Shown here: one piece after another, positions 60,004 to 64,000 of the stretch
Layout of the letters: every line of letters begins with the position of its first letter
How positions within the stretch are numbered: the first letter of the stretch is position 1
DNA from: Chryseobacterium sp. c4a
Lineage (GTDB): Bacteria > Bacteroidota > Bacteroidia > Flavobacteriales > Weeksellaceae
Direction: 5' to 3'
DNA: 64,000 nucleotides
NCBI RefSeq assembly: GCF_009900745.1
Contig: NZ_WXVU01000001.1
Span: 434,001 to 498,000 of the forward strand
Notes under the pieces: model-generated
The model's database searches: none
What the model was told of the DNA's origin: nothing
Seen by the model: the letters and a program-made list of their open reading frames with translations, nothing else
Made by a program: the position numbers and the translations under genes

Positions 60004-60158
60004 TTTCTCTCTTACATTGAGTTATTCTAAATAGAGCAGAGGGAGTCAAACGGATTTAAAAAATGACTAACTTAATACCACAATTGTGTCTTGAATTCAA
60101 GTGCTGTCGAAATATCAGATTATAGTTTTTGACTATCATTGAAATAATTATTAATAGA

Positions 60159-60189
60159 TTGTATTTATTATTTGAACGTTGTAAGTTTG
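60159..60189 (+). promoter_or_regulatory. katG promoter (TTG and TAAGTTTG)
   Basis: TTG at 60159-60161 and TAAGTTTG at 60182-60189 are 20 bases apart, the same spacing as in the TonB operon promoter. The leader is about 60 bases. A 12/13 match to the Fur-like box (TTATTCTAAATA) lies further upstream at 60022-60033. I see no clear OxyR or PerR site. Confidence 0.6.
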
Positions 60190-60250
60190 TCATGTCCTTA
60201 CAACAAAGGAATTACACTAAACTGTATTAATTAATATAAAAAATAAATAA

Positions 60251-62533
<2,283 letters not shown>

Positions 62534-62556
62534 TTAAGCATTTTAAATAGTATAAT

Positions 62557-62590
62557 AAAAAAAGACAGCAGTGATGCTGTCTTTTTTATT
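62557..62590. terminator. Terminator after katG
   Basis: Stem AAAAAAAGACAGCA (62557-62570), loop GTGA, then TGCTGTCTTTTTT (62575-62587). The A-rich left arm allows use by minus-strand transcripts too. Confidence 0.92.
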
Positions 62591-62604
62591 TGAAAAAAGA
62601 GGAT

Positions 62605-62829
62605 TTAATTACTTGGGTTTATTAAAGGTATATTTATACCTCGGGCATATTGCTCCAAGTTCAAAATCGTATTATTTATATTCCTTTTATTAAATTGATT
62701 ATAGCGTTCTCTAGCTTTATTATCCATATATGGAGATGGGGTCGCTTTATTACGTATTTTCATGATTTTTTTAATTCTAGGTCTGCTATTTCTTGGTATT
62801 GGAGTTTGATGAGCTCTAAAGGGTAGGGT
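62605..62829 (-). pseudogene. Possible gene remnant or small ORF
   Basis: A frame open from about 62838 to the stop at 62605 encodes a Lys/Arg/Asn-rich sequence containing RNSRPRIKKIMKIRNKAT, YMDNKARERYNQFNKRN and LEQYARGINIPLINPSN. The first ATG is at 62763, giving only 52 residues. The composition looks like the C-terminal tip of a polymorphic toxin or RHS-type protein, but no parent gene is present. It may be a displaced or decayed fragment. Confidence 0.3.
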
Positions 62830-62857
62830 GGTTATTGATTATTCTACTACATCTGAT

Positions 62858-63298
62858 TTAGAAACTTAATGTATTTTCTAATCTTTCGATTAATAGATTG
62901 TCCTGACTGCTTATCTCCCAAAAACCTCCGTCAAAATAAGCAATGGTCAGGTAAATATTTCTATACATTATATTTTCTTCCTCAATGGTGTACTTTTTAA
63001 ACTGATCGGTTGTATGATCAATAAGTAATAATAGATCAAATATCTGACGAACTCCTGAAATTTTTCTTTTCAAATCATCAAGATTCACGATCAGTAGATC
63101 ACTTTCTTTATTGACATGATCATAAAACTCCATGAATGATCCCTCAAAGTTTTCATTAGGCAAACCATCAAAAGATGGAATTGCAAAAAAATATTCTGTA
63201 ATAGGAGTATTATGGTTAATTACTATATCCAATATTTTAAGTAATTCTGAGCTCTCATTACCAATGCTGTCTATTTTTAATAATTTATTTTGTACCAT
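62858..63298 (-). CDS. Hypothetical protein, 146 aa
   Basis: No family recognised. The protein is acidic and helical, without a signal peptide (ELLKILDIVINHNTPITEYFFAIPSFDGLPNENFEG...QIFDLLLLIDHTTDQFKKYTIEEENIMYRNIYLTIAYFDGGFWEISSQDN). Size and acidity resemble the small immunity proteins found next to polymorphic toxins. The basic remnant lies downstream on the same strand. This association is weak. Confidence 0.55.
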   Translation of the reverse strand: MVQNKLLKIDSIGNESSELLKILDIVINHNTPITEYFFAIPSFDGLPNENFEGSFMEFYDHVNKESDLLIVNLDDLKRKISGVRQIFDLLLLIDHTTDQFKKYTIEEENIMYRNIYLTIAYFDGGFWEISSQDNLLIERLENTLSF

Positions 63299-63468
63299 GT
63301 ATGGAATGATTAGAGGTTGAGGATTGGATGTTTTACCTGGTTGATTGTTTTTTCTCGTTAGTGACTAAATTACATTAATAAATGATTAATGATCATTATA
63401 ATTTATTACATCACAAAATTATATGTTCCATTCAAATTTATCGTAAAAAATAATTAAAAACTAAAAAA

Positions 63469-63500
63469 CAAAACCTTCACTACTGTGAAGGTTTGTTGAT
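63469..63500. terminator. Hairpin terminator in the right-hand gene-poor region
   Basis: AAACCTTCAC (63471-63480), loop TACT, GTGAAGGTTT (63485-63494). A-rich on the left side, so it works best for minus-strand transcription coming from the remnant at 63615-63827. Confidence 0.75.
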
Positions 63501-63614
63501 ATTAAGAGAATGATGTATTCACTAGTAAAAGTTTAATTGGCGTTCTTTTCAAGTGCATTTGGAAATACTAAAAAATGAACTGTTTTATTTTTATTCTTGA
63601 CCAATAGGTGTTTT

Positions 63615-63827
63615 TTATGAGTATAATATTTTCTTTATTTCTGTTACATCAAAAAAACGCTCATTATATATATCTGATTTTAAAATATTTTCAAAATATT
63701 CAAGATTGCTATTATCCGATTGAATAAGTTCTTTTATAAAAGAGAGATAATGGCTTTTATGTGTAATTCTAAATAAAATCAGACTGGTCAATAATTGTTC
63801 ATTTTGATCACAAACATCATGCTTGTT
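63615..63827 (-). pseudogene. Truncated gene fragment without start codon
   Basis: A 70-codon frame between an in-frame TAG (63828-63830) and the stop at 63615 reads ...QLLTSLILFRITHKSHYLSFIKELIQ...YFENILKSDIYNERFFDVTEIKKILYS. The amino-acid composition looks like real coding sequence, but there is no ATG and the upstream frame is closed. Probably the C-terminal remnant of a gene. Family not recognised. Confidence 0.35.
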
Positions 63828-63910
63828 CTAACGAGTATTGAAGAGTATTTTAGCAAAACTTCAAAATATAGAGCATGATCATGTATTCTCTAATATGTCT
63901 CAATAAAAGT

Positions 63911-63940
63911 AAAAGCCACTGCAATTGCAGTGGCTTTTTG
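63911..63940. terminator. Perfect palindromic terminator near the right edge
   Basis: AAAAGCCACTGCAA (63911-63924) is followed directly by its complement ending GGCTTTT, then T. It is bidirectional. It may close the gene beyond the window edge. Confidence 0.85.
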
Positions 63941-64000
63941 TTGATTTTATGTATTAATAATAAGCATTCTTATTTCATAATTTTAAATCATTTATCCTAA

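Noticed and set aside
60022..60033. Fur-like box as a proven katG regulator site
   Set aside because: It has one mismatch, lies over 100 bases upstream of the -33 element and close to a repeat border, so it may be chance in AT-rich DNA.
63769..63781. Another Fur-like box
   Set aside because: One mismatch, located inside the apparent coding remnant, with no promoter beside it.

Overview
The window looks like a chromosomal segment of a Bacteroidota bacterium of class Flavobacteriia, most likely Chryseobacterium or a close Weeksellaceae relative. Support: low GC; C-terminal type IX secretion (T9SS) sorting tails; promoters of the TAnnTTTG (-7) type and almost no Shine-Dalgarno sequences; Bacteroidota-restricted families (DUF4290, DUF4295, DUF4876, DUF6850-like); an astacin resembling flavastacin; and intergenic repeats of the kind common in this group. 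I see no rRNA, tRNA, CRISPR array, transposase or prophage. The genus call is inference from family content.

Layout. 1-1159: 3' end of a helicase gene. 1201-3457: secreted astacin protease and two unrecognised genes. 3723-9670: housekeeping (flavin monooxygenase, ribB with a decayed GTP-cyclohydrolase half, Crp/Fnr regulator, fmt, recQ). 9749-14100: three tandem OmpA-like porins, the third without its peptidoglycan-binding domain. 14118-18848: folK, sppA, a small membrane protein, and the rpmB-rpmG-DUF4295 / ridA / ftsY block. 19089-26037: secreted T9SS proteins, lnt, vanZ-like, proC. 26278-32998: a four-gene operon (TonB receptor, DUF4876 lipoprotein, DUF6850-like barrel, di-haem peroxidase) whose promoter is bracketed by two identical palindromic boxes in opposite orientation, probably iron-regulated. 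33139-38428: murB, aminotransferase, T9SS protein, DUF1801 protein. 38438-39517: a 229/230-bp tandem repeat array. 39518-52989: cation-homeostasis region with a CzcA-type RND efflux operon, mgtC-mgtA, a Fic protein, an EamA exporter and a two-component system. 53089-59551: papain-like lipoprotein, stand-alone NIL-domain protein, murA, DUF4290, alpha-amylase, DCC protein, haem-binding protein. 60257-62533: katG. The last 1.4 kb is gene-poor, with one hypothetical gene, two apparent gene remnants and terminators.

Most interesting regulatory signal: the efflux operon and the mgtC-mgtA operon carry the same promoter architecture, four to five TTAGA direct repeats phased at 11 bp, exactly 23 bp upstream of the -7 element in both. 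This is the geometry expected for an OmpR/PhoB-type activator, and a response regulator/histidine kinase pair is encoded 4 kb away. Other notable points are MurA with Asp in place of the fosfomycin-target Cys, a RibB whose fused RibA domain lacks its zinc and catalytic residues, mosaic OmpA paralogues, a Fic gene with a perfect palindrome on its promoter, and a family of intergenic elements bordered by inverted purine-rich repeats.
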